Counted from the first letter of the stretch, positions 17,041-27,524 are shown. The stretch: 64,000 nucleotides of DNA from Caballeronia sp. GAFFF1 (GCF_023630705.1 NZ_JALQEM010000037.1:1-64000), one strand, 5' to 3'. Notes: generated by a model not told the origin, from the letters alone. Made by a program: numbers and translations.

Positions 17041-19114
17041 CTTTGGCACCTACAGCCCCGCGCTGGTCATTTCATCGGTCATTGTTGCCGTCTTTGCGTC
17101 GTACACGGCCCTTGACATGGCTGGTCGCATATCAACGGCGACGGCGAGAGCCGAGCCGTGGTGGCTGGGGGGCGGGGCGACTGCAATGGGCATCGGCATC
17201 TGGTCGATGCATTTCGTTGGCATGCTCGCTTTCAGCCTGCCGATTGCCACGGGCTACGATACAGGCATCACCCTGCTCTCCCTCGTGATCGCTGTTGCAC
17301 TGTCGGCGTTTGCGCTTTGGATTGTCTGTCAGCCGACATTGCCCGTGAGCCGGCTGTTCGGGGGGGCGGTCGTCATGGGTGCCGGCGTGGCTTCAATGCA
17401 CTACACGGGGATGGCCGCCATGCGCATGACGCCGGCAATCCACTACGATTCTTTTATGTTTGCTGCGTCGGTTGCGATCGCCATTGCCGCCTCGGGTGCG
17501 GCGTTATGGATCGCGTTCCGGCTGCGTGGAGAAGGCGGACACACTCGCAAGCTTCGGATGGGCGCGGCCCTCGTCATGGGCGCCGCGATCGTCGGCATGC
17601 ACTACACGGGCATGCTTGCCGCGGAATTCCCGGTCGGCAGCATCTGTCGTGCGGCTAGGGATGGAGCGAGCAGCCTGTGGCTTGCACCGGTGATCATCGT
17701 CGGTACGCTCGCGGTGCTGGCTATTGCGCTCATCACGTCCATTCTCGACCTGCGTCTGGAAGCTCGTACGTCGGTGCTCGCAACGTCATTGGCCAACGCG
17801 AACCGGGAGCTGAGTCATCTGGCTCTGCACGACAGCCTCACGCAACTGCCGAATCGCGTGCTGCTTGAAGATCGCCTCGACCGGGCAATTGGGGCAGCCG
17901 AGCGCCAAGGCGCGATGTTCGCCGTCATGTTTCTCGATCTTGATGGCTTCAAGGCCGTGAACGACGCGTACGGCCACCGCATCGGCGACATACTGTTGCG
18001 CGAGGTCGCGCAGCGGCTCGGGAAGGCTGTCCGCGGAGAAGATACTGTCGCGCGCTTCGGCGGAGACGAGTTTGTCGTCATTGCCCCGGTGTTGGAGGCC
18101 GCCGATGCGGCCGATGTGGCCCAGCAGATACTTCGCGCGGTCGAAACGCCGGTGACAGCGGGCGGGCATGAACTGCGGGTATCGTGCAGCATTGGAATCG
18201 CTATGTACCCCGGCGATGGCCAGGACCAACACGAGTTGCTGTCCAACGCAGACGCTGCGATGTACCACGCGAAAGCGTCTGGCCGCGCGAGGTTTTCTTA
18301 TTTCGAGACTTCGATGCAACAGGACGTCCACGACCAACTGCAGCTGTTGCACGATTTGCGCAGTGCAATTGCCAGCGGCCAACTTATCCTGCACTACCAG
18401 CCGAAGTTTCGCGCGCCGCGCGGCCCGGTGATCGGTGCCGAGGCTCTGGTACGCTGGCAGCACCCTACTCTTGGACTCATCCCGCCAGGAGATTTCATTC
18501 CGCTTGCTGAGAAGACAGGTTTGATCGTTCCAATTGGGGAATGGGTGCTCGATCAGGCCTGCCGTCAGATGAAGGCGTGGCTCGACGCTGGAAACGCGGG
18601 ATGGACGATCGCGGTCAACTTATCGTCGCTGCAATTTGGCCATGCCGGGCTTGTTGACACGGTGTCCGACACGCTCGCGCGACACCAGCTTGCTCCGCAG
18701 TCGCTCACTCTCGAAATCACCGAATCGACGGCGATGCGCGACGTTGAGGCGAGCCTTGCCACGCTGGACAAGTTGAACTCAATGGGCGTGAAGATATCGA
18801 TTGACGACTTCGGCACGGGCTACTCGAGCCTGTTGTATCTGAAGCGTCTGCCTGCCACCGAACTCAAGATAGACCGAGGCTTCGTGCGGGACCTCCCGCA
18901 AGACCCAGAAGACGCCGCCATCGTGTCGGCCATTGTCGCGCTCGGACGCACGCTGAACCTGACGATAGTTGCGGAGGGTGTCGAGACGCAGCAGCAGCAA
19001 GAATTCTTGACGACGTTGGGGTGCAACTCTTTTCAAGGGTACCTGCTAGGCCGACCGATGAGCGCAGAGAATTTCCTCGAGGCTGCTGCACAGGCCTCAG
19101 AACTAACGTCCTAG
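17036..19114 (+). CDS. MHYT-GGDEF-EAL cyclic-di-GMP signalling protein
   Basis: 692 residues. An N-terminal MHYT membrane sensor (about 1-245) has seven helices and three motif repeats (SMHFVG, SMHYTG, GMHYTG), thought to bind copper and sense diatomic gases. A GGDEF domain follows (about 260-425) with an intact RFGGDEF active-site loop, then an EAL domain (about 440-690) with GAEALVRWQHP, TLEITES, DDFGTGYSSL, LKIDRGF and AEGVET. Both the cyclase and phosphodiesterase sites look competent. The start MLFGTYSPALV matches family N-termini, though the ribosome-binding site is weak. The ATG lies inside a TetR remnant, so the promoter may be borrowed. Confidence 0.93.
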   Translation: MLFGTYSPALVISSVIVAVFASYTALDMAGRISTATARAEPWWLGGGATAMGIGIWSMHFVGMLAFSLPIATGYDTGITLLSLVIAVALSAFALWIVCQPTLPVSRLFGGAVVMGAGVASMHYTGMAAMRMTPAIHYDSFMFAASVAIAIAASGAALWIAFRLRGEGGHTRKLRMGAALVMGAAIVGMHYTGMLAAEFPVGSICRAARDGASSLWLAPVIIVGTLAVLAIALITSILDLRLEARTSVLATSLANANRELSHLALHDSLTQLPNRVLLEDRLDRAIGAAERQGAMFAVMFLDLDGFKAVNDAYGHRIGDILLREVAQRLGKAVRGEDTVARFGGDEFVVIAPVLEAADAADVAQQILRAVETPVTAGGHELRVSCSIGIAMYPGDGQDQHELLSNADAAMYHAKASGRARFSYFETSMQQDVHDQLQLLHDLRSAIASGQLILHYQPKFRAPRGPVIGAEALVRWQHPTLGLIPPGDFIPLAEKTGLIVPIGEWVLDQACRQMKAWLDAGNAGWTIAVNLSSLQFGHAGLVDTVSDTLARHQLAPQSLTLEITESTAMRDVEASLATLDKLNSMGVKISIDDFGTGYSSLLYLKRLPATELKIDRGFVRDLPQDPEDAAIVSAIVALGRTLNLTIVAEGVETQQQQEFLTTLGCNSFQGYLLGRPMSAENFLEAAAQASELTS

Positions 19115-19298
19115 CCGCCAATTCTGAACGGCGAAGTTCCCTCGCTGCAGCCCGTTCGACGACTCTATTCAGGCTTCGCTGATGATATCTGCGCGGCCGT
19201 GCCGGAGGGAACAACGATGCTGCGGCCAGGGCCGCTGATTCCGCGCCGACGAACAGCCTGCAGATGAGCGACAGCTCCTAATTCTTCTTCAAATCGCG

Positions 19299-20503
19299 AT
19301 GACAGACTCCGTATTGTTGGCAAGGCAGCCGATCGTTGATCGGTCCGGCGGTGTAGTCGCTCACGAACTGCTATTTCGCGACTCTGCGGACTTCAGCTCA
19401 GGCGCTGCAGAGGTTTCGCCAGTACCGCGGCGGTAATCGAGCGTGCATTCGGCGACCTCGGAGTCGACGCAGTGCTCGAAGGGGCAGACGGTGCGATCAA
19501 CTGCACCGGTGAATTCCTGAACTCGGACTTTCTGGCAATGCTTCCGCCAGAAAGGTTCATCCTCGAAGTTCTCGAAGATACGGAATTGACCCCTGAACTC
19601 GGAACTCGGTGCGCAGAGCTGAGGCGGGCCGGGTTCCGCATCGCACTTGACGACGTTCGGTCGGTAACGCCCGACCTCACGAGTTTTCTGCGCCACGTAG
19701 ACATCGTGAAACTCGACTGGCCTTTCGTCCCGACGGCAGGCGTCGCCGATCTCGTCGCCCATTTCAAGGACCAAAAGAAGATCGTACTCGCTGAGAAAGT
19801 CGAAGAGCGTGCCGATCACGAGGTCGCCCTGAAGGCCGGTTGCCATCTTTTCCAGGGATATTTCTTCGCACGACCGCAATTGATGTCTGCGAAGAAGATT
19901 CCACCGACATTCGCGGCCGTGTTCCGGGCGTTGAATCTGCTTATCAACGAAGCGACGACAGCGGAGATCGAACGTTGCTTGAAGTCAGCGCCCTCACTCG
20001 TGCTGCAGATTCTCCGTCTTGCGAACAGCAGCCGATACAACCGCTCATCGACCGAGGCGATCACTTCGATCGCTCAAGCCGTCACGCGGGTGGGCACCCA
20101 GCAGCTCGTTCGCTGGTGCGGCATCCTGCTTTACGGAGAGGTCAGTGCAGGGGCCGGGATAGTCGACCCTCTCATGCAACTGGTGCATCGGCGAGCGGTA
20201 TTCATGGAACGAGCGGGAAAGTCGCTTGGCATGGACACCGGTTTCTGCCAGGCGGCGTATCTGACGGGCTTGCTTTCGCTCGCACACATTCCCAGCGGGC
20301 TGCCGCTGAACGAATTCGTGTCGTCGCTGCCCGTTAGCGATCAGATTCGCCAAGGAATTACCCACCGCGAGGGCGCGTTGGGAGACCTGCTGTCAATCGC
20401 AGAATCGCTAGAGCGAGGTCATGCGCTGGACAAAAGCCAAGATTTCGAGACGTTCGGTGCCGAGGTCATTGGGCGACTCGCGCCGCTGTTTTACCAGCCG
20501 TAA
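19299..20503 (+). pseudogene. EAL-HDOD signalling protein with one-base frameshift
   Basis: Family members of about 400 residues carry a degenerate EAL domain followed by an HDOD domain. Here the N-terminus starts at ATG 19299 (MTDSVLLARQPIVDRSGGVV, then AHELLFRD...) and runs into a stop at 19434. From about 19420 the family sequence continues in another frame (AAVIERAFGDLGVDAVLEGADG...), to HDOD at about 20000-20500. Adding one base at about 19419 restores a continuous product (SASTAAVIERAF). The downstream frame alone could start at GTG 19472 (343 residues). The EAL part lacks the catalytic motif (ELL for EAL), as usual for this family, so the role would be regulatory. A sequencing error is the alternative explanation. 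Confidence 0.75.
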
Positions 20504-21059
20504 GCATCTTAGGTGAAAAATGACGTCAAATGTCGGCTTGTTGGGCGGTTGTCGCAATGTGACCGATAGTGCAAGCTTAAGAGCCGGTTTGGGCCGCGGC
20601 TCGAGGAACCATAAGCGCTCGCACGTCCTGCAGCGTGACTACGCCCCGACGAGCATGACGGCACCCCTGCTGAGGCGTGCGTTAGGCATCGTCGGTCATC
20701 TAAGACTTCAGCACGTCACATCCCGCTGGCTCCAACCTCTCGACTTCTAGACCAAAGCCACACCGTTTGACTGCGGTTGCATTTCGCCGGCATTTCGCAC
20801 GATAGCACTCATGTCAATGCCCATGCGCAGTTCGTCGGCATTGGAGACGAGGCGACCCGTGGCCGATCGCCGATGCATGCGTTTAGCGCCATCACACAGC
20901 AACATAGCTTTGCCACGGTTATGGCTGACCTGGCCAATCTGCTCCGAAGCATTTCCGCAATCTAAAACGCACAGCAAGTCGCGTTTGCGTGCGGGGAAAC
21001 CTTCGGGCGCGGCCCGGTCGGGCGCTAACGTGCCTCCGCGGGGTGGGCGCAACATTGGC
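20504..21059. other. Gap without recognisable gene
   Basis: 556 bases between convergent genes. A 107-codon minus-strand frame (20747-21070) runs through part of it but has no ribosome-binding site or recognisable motif. I leave it uncalled. Confidence 0.4.
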
Positions 21060-21848
21060 TCAACTGTCATTGCTTCTCAACCAATCGACAAGACTCTCCG
21101 GCAAAAGCGGCTTGCTGAAAAAATAGCCCTGGCCTTTCTCACAGCCCAGCGCGCGGACGACGGACGCCTGCGCGTCGCTTTCGACTCCCTCCGCGACCGT
21201 GTTAATGTTTAGGCTGACGGCCACACGGACGGTGGCTTCTATCAAGACTCGATGGTGCGCGCTTTCTACTGCCTGGCTGACGAACGACCGGTCGATCTTG
21301 ACAGTAGCTACTGGTAGCTGGTGCAGGCTCGAAAGCGACGAATAGCCCGTCCCGAAGTCGTCAAGCGCCAAGGTCAGTCCAAGCTCCTTAAGCTGCCGCA
21401 ACCTGGCCTGGACGGATTCATCCTGCGCGGCCAAGCTCTCCGTCACTTCGAGTTGCAGTTCTGCGGGGTCCATGCCGCTGTCGTGCAGCGTACGGGAAAC
21501 ATAGGCGACAAACCCTCCATCGTTTAACTGAGCGCGAGACAGGTTGACCGCTAGTAGACGGGGTGCGAGCCGCCCCAGGTCTCTCTTCCATGCGACAAAC
21601 TGGCGGCACGCGGTGTCCAACACAAATTCTCCCAGCGCGCCGATTGCGCCGCATTCCTCCGCGACGCCGATGAATTCTGCCGGCGGCACGACGCCCCGGA
21701 CGGGGTGGCGCCACCGTACGAGTGCTTCGACAGCGGCCGCATGTGGCGGGAACGCCCGCCGATCTACGGTGAGCTCGAGCATGACTACAGGCTGATAAAC
21801 GACGAACAGTTCCTGGTCGACGATTGCACGACGCAGATCGTTCTCCAT
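21060..21848 (-). CDS. EAL-domain protein, probably the end of a decayed GGDEF-EAL gene
   Basis: 262 residues, just an EAL phosphodiesterase domain. Catalytic motifs are all present: VEALVRWRHP, LLAVNLSRAQL, LQLEVTES, LALDDFGTGYSSL, VKIDRSFV, NTVAEGVES and EKGQGYFFSKP. The frame opens right after a stop, and its first residues (RAARRAQMENDLRRAI) are the linker that normally joins a GGDEF domain to an EAL domain. A GGDEF domain is not found upstream, so this is likely the C-terminal relic of a larger protein. It might still be an active c-di-GMP phosphodiesterase if translated. Confidence 0.75.
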   Translation of the reverse strand: MENDLRRAIVDQELFVVYQPVVMLELTVDRRAFPPHAAAVEALVRWRHPVRGVVPPAEFIGVAEECGAIGALGEFVLDTACRQFVAWKRDLGRLAPRLLAVNLSRAQLNDGGFVAYVSRTLHDSGMDPAELQLEVTESLAAQDESVQARLRQLKELGLTLALDDFGTGYSSLSSLHQLPVATVKIDRSFVSQAVESAHHRVLIEATVRVAVSLNINTVAEGVESDAQASVVRALGCEKGQGYFFSKPLLPESLVDWLRSNDS

Positions 21849-22047
21849 CTGCGCTCGACGCGCCGCGCGCTAGACGTGGGTGCCGAACAGCAAGGACGTC
21901 GAACTGGTAGCGGACGGTACGGCCAACTCCGACACGGCGCAAGCGTCAAGTTTGCCTATGACGTGCCGTTAGCTGTGTGAAGCGCCCCTGCCTGGCCAAT
22001 TCGCTCCATAGCGGCGCCACCAAACAGGCTTCTGCTCAAACAACCCT

Positions 22048-23496
22048 ATGTTCCCTCCTCCCGCTTTGCAATCGGCCGCCTCCGCACAGGGCAGTCCCTG
22101 GTCTCAACGGGCCGACCTGTTCATGTTCGCGACGCTGCTCGGTTCTGCACTTGCGGCGTTGATCATCGGCCAACACTACGACGAGACGTCGCTCGCCGTG
22201 GCGAGCTGCGCCTCCCTGCTGATCGCGGGCAGCGTCGCGTTCTTCGGGTTCAGAGGAAGCACGGCGTCAAGCATAATGCTGTCGCTGTCAAACGCTGCGC
22301 TGGTGGCGGTGCACATCCAATTGGCGCATGGCGCAACTGAATTCCACTTCGGGGTGTTTGTGCTGCTTGGCCTGCTGCTTGTCTATCGCGACTGGCGGCC
22401 GATTGTGCTCACCGCAGGCTTCTTCGCCGTGCACCACGTTCTCTTCGACAGGTTGCAAGCGCTCAACTTCCAAGTTTTCTGTACGCAACGGCCGGACTTC
22501 TTTCGCGTTGTCGGGCACGCCGCATACGTCGTCCTGCAAACCGCGATTGAGATCGTGCTCGCGCGCCAACTCCAGTTCGCGGCAACGGACGCTGCCGAAG
22601 TGTCCACGATCATTCATCGGATCCTCGGCGAGGATCGCGTCTGCCTCGCGGTCGGTGACATCAAGACCACGTCTCCGACGGCTGCCGCGCTTCAAGCGGC
22701 AATCACGAAACTGCGGGCAGCGCTGCAGGAAGTCTCAGAAAACACCGCGCAAGTCGAGCGTGCCGCGACGGAAATTGCCCACGGCAATGCCGAGCTGAGT
22801 CATCGCACGGAAAGCGGAGCCGAGAGCCTGCAGCAAACGGCCGTCTCCGTGCAGCATCTGACTGCCACCATGGGCCACAACGCGAAAAATGCGCAGCAGG
22901 CTAGCAGCCTCGCTAATGCGGCGTCGGCCGTGGCCGGGGAAGGCGGCACTGTAGTGGCAAAGGTAGTAGAAACGATGGGCGCGATCGAACTGTCGGCGAA
23001 AAAGATTTCACAGATCACCGGCGTAATCGACGGCATCTCCTTCCAGACCAACATTTTGGCCCTGAATGCGGCCGTCGAGGCGGCACGCGCCGGCGAACAC
23101 GGCCGCGGCTTTGCTGTTGTCGCCTCGGAGGTCAGGACGTTGGCTCAGCGCTCCGCGACTGCAGCCAAGGAGATCAAGGCGCTGATAGAAGATTCCGTTG
23201 ACAACGTGACGACTGGGACCCATCTGGCCGGCAGTGCCGGCGAGACTATGCAAGACGTGGTCGAGGGCATCCGCCGTGTGGCCGAAATCATGAGCGAGAT
23301 CACCACGGCGAGCAACAGCCAGGCGACGGGGTTCGAGCAAGTCAACGCCGCGATCGCGCAAATGGATGAAGGCACGAGGCGTAATGCAGTGCAAGTGGTC
23401 GCCGCAGCCGCCGCAGCGACGTCGCTTCACCAGACGACCCGCGAGTTGCGCCGCGTGGTGAGCGTCTTCGAGTTGGACTCGCGAAACCCAACCTAA
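22048..23496 (+). CDS. Methyl-accepting chemotaxis protein with membrane-embedded sensor
   Basis: 482 residues. The N-terminal 180 residues form a multi-helix membrane domain with little periplasmic sequence, containing [41 protein letters not shown]; such His-containing bundles occur in chemoreceptors and GGDEF proteins. The cytoplasmic signalling domain has the tip [39 protein letters not shown]. The C-terminal end ([30 protein letters not shown]) corresponds to the family's usual end but is altered from the common NAALVEQA pattern. No strong ribosome-binding site at this ATG. Confidence 0.88.
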   Translation: MFPPPALQSAASAQGSPWSQRADLFMFATLLGSALAALIIGQHYDETSLAVASCASLLIAGSVAFFGFRGSTASSIMLSLSNAALVAVHIQLAHGATEFHFGVFVLLGLLLVYRDWRPIVLTAGFFAVHHVLFDRLQALNFQVFCTQRPDFFRVVGHAAYVVLQTAIEIVLARQLQFAATDAAEVSTIIHRILGEDRVCLAVGDIKTTSPTAAALQAAITKLRAALQEVSENTAQVERAATEIAHGNAELSHRTESGAESLQQTAVSVQHLTATMGHNAKNAQQASSLANAASAVAGEGGTVVAKVVETMGAIELSAKKISQITGVIDGISFQTNILALNAAVEAARAGEHGRGFAVVASEVRTLAQRSATAAKEIKALIEDSVDNVTTGTHLAGSAGETMQDVVEGIRRVAEIMSEITTASNSQATGFEQVNAAIAQMDEGTRRNAVQVVAAAAAATSLHQTTRELRRVVSVFELDSRNPT

Positions 23497-24229
23497 CGCC
23501 GGTGGGTTGACGGCTGTTAGAGCTTAGTCGTATGGGCGGCGCCGCCGGCGCTTAGCGACCCTTCTCGGACGTTCGTTGCTGGTTGCCACAAACGTCTCTT
23601 GCCGACCCATAACCGCCTTTCGAGCCAGTGCTGAGGCTATGGCCGGTTGCCAGCTCGAACGGACATTCGACCGGTTGAACCTGCCCGCCTTAGCGGACAT
23701 TCGCCGGTTGACCTCAGCGCGGCTGCTGCAGGTCAACTAGCGGTCATTGGCGAGCTTGTGCAGTCGAACGTCGGCTTCGTCGAGCCGCCAATGGGTTGCA
23801 GGCCCTGTCCGGACCTTCAGGCAGTTTTGGCGAATGTCATCACTCTGCTAAACGGCCGCCACATCACGCGGGCGTGCCGGGCGAGAACATGTGTTATACC
23901 AATCACAGGTCCGCGCAGGCGCGGAGAGCGTCCTGATATTTGCGGCGTGGGCCTGACTTCCGCGCGAACGCGCCGGTGCTGGGATGTGCGATCGCTCGTT
24001 TAGAGCAACCCGCATCACTAACTCAGAATGTGCGGCAAGTGGGGACCATGTGCCGCGCGGCAAGCAAAATGAGCCTCTCACCCAGTGAGTCGCGCCATAG
24101 GCGATGCCCGTGTCGGTAAAGCTGCGGACGCACCCAATCCTTGCGTCCGCGCGGCATCGTGCTGAGCCTTCGTCGCAGGTCGGACGTTACCACATCAAAG
24201 GCGTGCTACAACCGTCAACTGCGACGCCA
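23497..24229. other. Non-coding gap containing a dispersed repeat
   Basis: 733 bases with no credible gene. It contains the repeat copy listed at 23719-23810 and, just before it, a series of GCCGGTTG / GACCGGTTGA / GCCGGTTGAC segments that may be further degenerate parts of the same repeat family. Confidence 0.5.
23719..23810 (+). repeat. Dispersed intergenic repeat, copy 1
   Basis: The stretch GGCTGCTGCAGGTCAACTAG, followed by CGGTCATTGGCGAGC and AACGTCGGCTT, recurs in inverted orientation at 40760-40854 with few differences over about 58 bases and weaker likeness beyond (GCCGCCAATGGGTT against GCCGCAAATGAGTA). Both copies lie between genes. No coding capacity. The match was found by eye. 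Confidence 0.6.
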
Positions 24230-24643
24230 TCACCTCCTGTCGACGGAATACTTGCCCGGGCCAGTTACGCACAGAAGAAGGAGTCCGCCCATGATGCTGA
24301 CATTCTTGTAGAAGTTGATCACGTTCGCCGCTCGGTCTGCGCCGGCCATCGTCCAGAAATGATGCCCGATGACCGCTGTGCCTAGGGTGTAAAACGCGAA
24401 AAGAAACGCAAGCGGACGAGTATAAAATCCGACGACAATCGCAAGTCCGACAAAGAACTCCATCACGACCGCAACGAGGGCGGAGAGCGCGGGAACCGGT
24501 GCGCCTTCCGCTGCCATGTAACCAACCGTGCCCGCAAAACCTGTTAATTTGCTCCAGCCGAAGATCACAAACAGGACCATCAGCAGCACCCGCGCAACCA
24601 GGATTAACTCGTCTTTGCGTTGTCCAAAGAGTGAATATCGCAT
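24230..24643 (-). CDS. DoxX-family membrane protein
   Basis: 137 residues with four hydrophobic helices and DoxX features: LILVARVLLMVLFVIFGWSKLTGFAGTVGYMA, EFFVGLAIVVGFYTRPLAFLFAFYTLGTAVIGHHFW and a C-terminal NFYKNVSIMGGLLLL. DoxX-like proteins sit in the inner membrane and are tied to quinone or thiol redox stress. It is the last gene of the redox cluster, about 100 bases after wrbA. Confidence 0.88.
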   Translation of the reverse strand: MRYSLFGQRKDELILVARVLLMVLFVIFGWSKLTGFAGTVGYMAAEGAPVPALSALVAVVMEFFVGLAIVVGFYTRPLAFLFAFYTLGTAVIGHHFWTMAGADRAANVINFYKNVSIMGGLLLLCVTGPGKYSVDRR

Positions 24644-24743
24644 CGTAGTTTCCGTTTGAAAATGGGGGCCGCCGCTGATGCGGAGATAGCCCGAATTTCA
24701 ATAAAAAGGGAGGCGTTGGACCGCCGCCCCCTAACGCCATCGG

Positions 24744-25346
24744 TTAACCGGCGATTTTCGCTGCGACCTCGGCCACATGCTTGCCCTGATAGCGCGCGAT
24801 CTCCAGTTCATTCTGTGACGGTTGCCGGCTGCCATCAGCGCCTGCCAGCGTGGTCGCGCCGTACGGCGTGCCTCCAGTAATCTCATTCATGTTGGTGAGG
24901 CCTGCACAGGCATAAGGCACACCCACGATCACCATGCCCTGATGCAACAGGGTGCTGTGAAACGACGTGAGGGTCGTTTCCTGACCTCCATGCTGTGTCC
25001 CCGTCGATGCAAAAACGCTGCCGATCTTGCCAACCAGCGCGCCCTTCATCCAGAGGCCCCCCGTCTGGTCAAGGAACGTGCGCATTTGTCCGGCCATATT
25101 ACCGAAACGCGTCGGCGTGCCGAAGATGATTGCGTCGTAATCGCCCAGTTCGTCCGGTGTCGCGACGGGCGCCTTTTGGTCGAGCTTGGCCCCGTAAGCC
25201 GCAGCCTGTTCAGCTGGGATTGTTTCAGGCACGCGCTTGATCGTCACTTCCGTGCCGGGCACGGAACGCGCGCCTTCGGCTACCGCGTCGGCCATCGTCT
25301 CGATATGACCGTACATTGAATAATAGAGTACAAGTACTTTTGCCAT
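24744..25346 (-). CDS. wrbA: NAD(P)H:quinone oxidoreductase WrbA
   Basis: 200 residues from [26 protein letters not shown], the flavodoxin-like FMN phosphate loop. Further WrbA hallmarks: [97 protein letters not shown]. The two-electron reduction of quinones avoids semiquinone radicals. A longer in-frame start at 25382 has no family support. Part of the LysR-linked redox operon. Confidence 0.95.
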   Translation of the reverse strand: MAKVLVLYYSMYGHIETMADAVAEGARSVPGTEVTIKRVPETIPAEQAAAYGAKLDQKAPVATPDELGDYDAIIFGTPTRFGNMAGQMRTFLDQTGGLWMKGALVGKIGSVFASTGTQHGGQETTLTSFHSTLLHQGMVIVGVPYACAGLTNMNEITGGTPYGATTLAGADGSRQPSQNELEIARYQGKHVAEVAAKIAG

Positions 25347-25461
25347 GACTGCTCCTAGGTAAACGCCGTCCGACGGATTCAAACGGCTGCTTCATTACAC
25401 TGCGGCTCCGCGCGAACTTTTGGCCTATTGTCCGACCCTGACGAAGCGGCAGTTCCATCCA

Positions 25462-26181
25462 TCAATGCGCAGATACTTCGGCTGCACGCAGGTCAAACAC
25501 CAGCACCTCAGCGTCCTGCCCGTCGACAAACGACAGGGCTTGTTCGTTTCGTACCCGGACGCCGTCTCCTTCGGACAGCTGGGAACCATTCACCGTCACA
25601 CGGCCGCGAGCCACATACACGTATGCGTAACGGCCCGGTGCCAGGCTGATCTGCGCAGATTCGGAGCCGTCAAGCAATCCTGCGTACACGCGAGCATCCT
25701 GCTGTATCGACAGGGATCCCTGCGCGGCATCGGGCGACAGGATGAGACGCAGCGTGCCGCGCTTCTCTTCTGCGGCGAAGTGCTGCTGCTGGTAACGGGG
25801 CATCGTTCCTCGCAGCGCCGGGCTGATCCAGATCTGCAGGAAGTGGACGGGGTTGCTGCGCGAGTGGTTGTACTCGCTATGTGCGACGCCAGTTCCTGCA
25901 CTCATCAGTTGCACGTCGCCAGGACGGATGACTGAGCCGGTGCCCATTGAGTCTTTGTGCTCCAGCGCGCCTTCTAGTACGTAGGAGAAGATCTCCATGT
26001 CGCGATGGGGATGCATGCCGAAGCCCTGACCCGGAGCGACGCGGTCCTCATTGATGACCAGCAGATCAGAGAAGCCCATCTGCTCGGGATCATAGTAATT
26101 CGCGAAAGAAAACGTATGACAGGAGCGCAGCCAGCCGTGGTCGGCGCGGCCGCGCTGATTCGCGAGTCGGATGTCAAGCAT
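25462..26181 (-). CDS. Pirin family protein (YhaK-like bicupin)
   Basis: 239 residues with two cupin halves. The N-terminal cupin has the pirin metal-binding histidines in GFGMHPHRDMEIFSYVLEGALEHKDSMGTGSVIRPGDVQLMSAGTGVAHSEYN; the C-terminal half (about 150-235) ends in QDAEVLVFDLR. Pirins of this type include quercetinases and stress-induced proteins. It sits between the YceI and wrbA genes on the same strand, in a common betaproteobacterial order. Confidence 0.92.
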   Translation of the reverse strand: MLDIRLANQRGRADHGWLRSCHTFSFANYYDPEQMGFSDLLVINEDRVAPGQGFGMHPHRDMEIFSYVLEGALEHKDSMGTGSVIRPGDVQLMSAGTGVAHSEYNHSRSNPVHFLQIWISPALRGTMPRYQQQHFAAEEKRGTLRLILSPDAAQGSLSIQQDARVYAGLLDGSESAQISLAPGRYAYVYVARGRVTVNGSQLSEGDGVRVRNEQALSFVDGQDAEVLVFDLRAAEVSAH

Positions 26182-26340
26182 GAGTCTCTCCTATTAATGC
26201 CCGATGCGGCCCAAAGGACCGATCCTCGCTGCGGCTGCCGACGCTAGGAACATCAGCTGCAGCAAACGACGCGTTTCGGACGTTGCGCGACGGGGCCGCC
26301 GCAGCGATCCTGCGGCAACCGATATCAGGCTCTCGGCGGC

Positions 26341-26925
26341 TTAGTCCGCTTTCACGCCTTCGACCTGGATGTTCAGTTGGGTCAGCGTTTTGAACCCGTA
26401 GCTGGTGCCCCAGTCCATGCCGTAGTCCGCACGGTCGAATTGCGCGCTGGCGTCCGCACCGCACACTTCACGCTTAATCATCGGATTGACGAAACACTTG
26501 AATGAGTCGATCGTGAGCGTCAGCGGCTTCGTTACGCCGTGGAGCGTAAAGTCACCTGAGACGGCGACCGGTGTATCACCGTTGAAGCGGATCGACGTGC
26601 CCCTGAACGTCGCGGTCGGGTATTTGCTGACGTCAAGGAACGCGTCTGACTTCACATGCTTGTCAAGCGGCCCGTTACCGGTGTCGATCGACGACGCGTC
26701 GATTGTCACATTGACAGTGCCGGTCTTGGCTGCGCGGTCCAGCGTCACGACGCCGCTGCTTTTCGTGAACTTGCCACGCCACACCGAGACACCGCCAAAG
26801 TGATCGGTCTCGAAGCTCGGATAAGTGTGCGACGGATCGAGGTTATATGTCGTCGGCGCGGCCATGGACGTGCCAGCCGCCAGTGCGAGAAAGCCCGCTG
26901 CGATCAGATGCTTGTTCAAAATCAA
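26341..26925 (-). CDS. YceI-family periplasmic lipocalin-like protein
   Basis: 194 residues. Signal peptide of about 22 residues ([22 protein letters not shown]), then the YceI beta-barrel: [78 protein letters not shown] and [12 protein letters not shown]-like end ([17 protein letters not shown]). YceI proteins bind long polyisoprenoids, perhaps quinones, and are often encoded beside cytochrome b561, as here. It is one of two consecutive YceI genes. Confidence 0.93.
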   Translation of the reverse strand: MILNKHLIAAGFLALAAGTSMAAPTTYNLDPSHTYPSFETDHFGGVSVWRGKFTKSSGVVTLDRAAKTGTVNVTIDASSIDTGNGPLDKHVKSDAFLDVSKYPTATFRGTSIRFNGDTPVAVSGDFTLHGVTKPLTLTIDSFKCFVNPMIKREVCGADASAQFDRADYGMDWGTSYGFKTLTQLNIQVEGVKAD

Positions 26926-26951
26926 ACTCCGTGAGGATGGTAATTGGCCGC

Positions 26952-27524
26952 TTATTGGCCGTTGTAAACGATGTGGAACTTCAGTTGAACGTCGTCAGCC
27001 ACCAGCGAGGTGTCGGCCCATTCGCCCTGACCGATGCCATATTGCAAACGCTTGATCGGCAACACCCCGTCAAAAACCTGAGCGGCGCCGTCCTTGCGGT
27101 ACTGCATTGGCACGACGACGGTCGCGCTCCTGCCACGGATCGTCAGCGTGCCAGTGACGGCGTAGCTGCCGTTGGCACCCTGCTGGATCGCCGTGGACAC
27201 AAAGCTCGCGCGGGGAAAGTCCTTCGCGTCGAACCAGTCCTTGCCCGCCACCTGCGAGTCGTACTCGGCACTCCCGAGGTCGAAGCTTGCGACATCTACA
27301 TCGAACCGAGCTTTTGAGGTCGCCAGGTTGGCCGGATCGAAATGGACGTTCGCGGTCAGCTTTCTGAACTGGCCGTTGACCGGCACGTTCATCTGTTTGA
27401 ACGTTGCACTCAGCGTGCTTTTCTCAACGTCAAGGGCAGCCTGCGCAGATGCGGCGAAGGCAGCGGTAGCCAGCGGGACAATGATTGATAACGCGAGCGC
27501 CCGAATCCGTTGCATGGGGAACAT
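26952..27524 (-). CDS. YceI-family protein, second copy
   Basis: About 190 residues with a signal peptide ending near AFAASAQA. The barrel shows [84 protein letters not shown] and [27 protein letters not shown]. It differs clearly from its neighbour at 26341, so the pair is not a recent duplication. The start at 27524 has GGGG at a suitable distance; 27536 and 27515 are alternatives. Lies 15 bases after the cytochrome b561 gene. Confidence 0.9.
   Translation of the reverse strand: MFPMQRIRALALSIIVPLATAAFAASAQAALDVEKSTLSATFKQMNVPVNGQFRKLTANVHFDPANLATSKARFDVDVASFDLGSAEYDSQVAGKDWFDAKDFPRASFVSTAIQQGANGSYAVTGTLTIRGRSATVVVPMQYRKDGAAQVFDGVLPIKRLQYGIGQGEWADTSLVADDVQLKFHIVYNGQ

Noticed and set aside
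17786-18463. 225-codon minus-strand ORF inside the MHYT-GGDEF-EAL gene
   Set aside because: It is a shadow of the GGDEF coding region, produced by high-GC codon bias.
19361-19879. 172-codon minus-strand ORF opposite the EAL-HDOD gene
   Set aside because: A shadow ORF; the plus strand carries the family motifs.
20747-21070. 107-codon minus-strand ORF after the EAL gene
   Set aside because: No ribosome-binding site, no motif and atypical composition.
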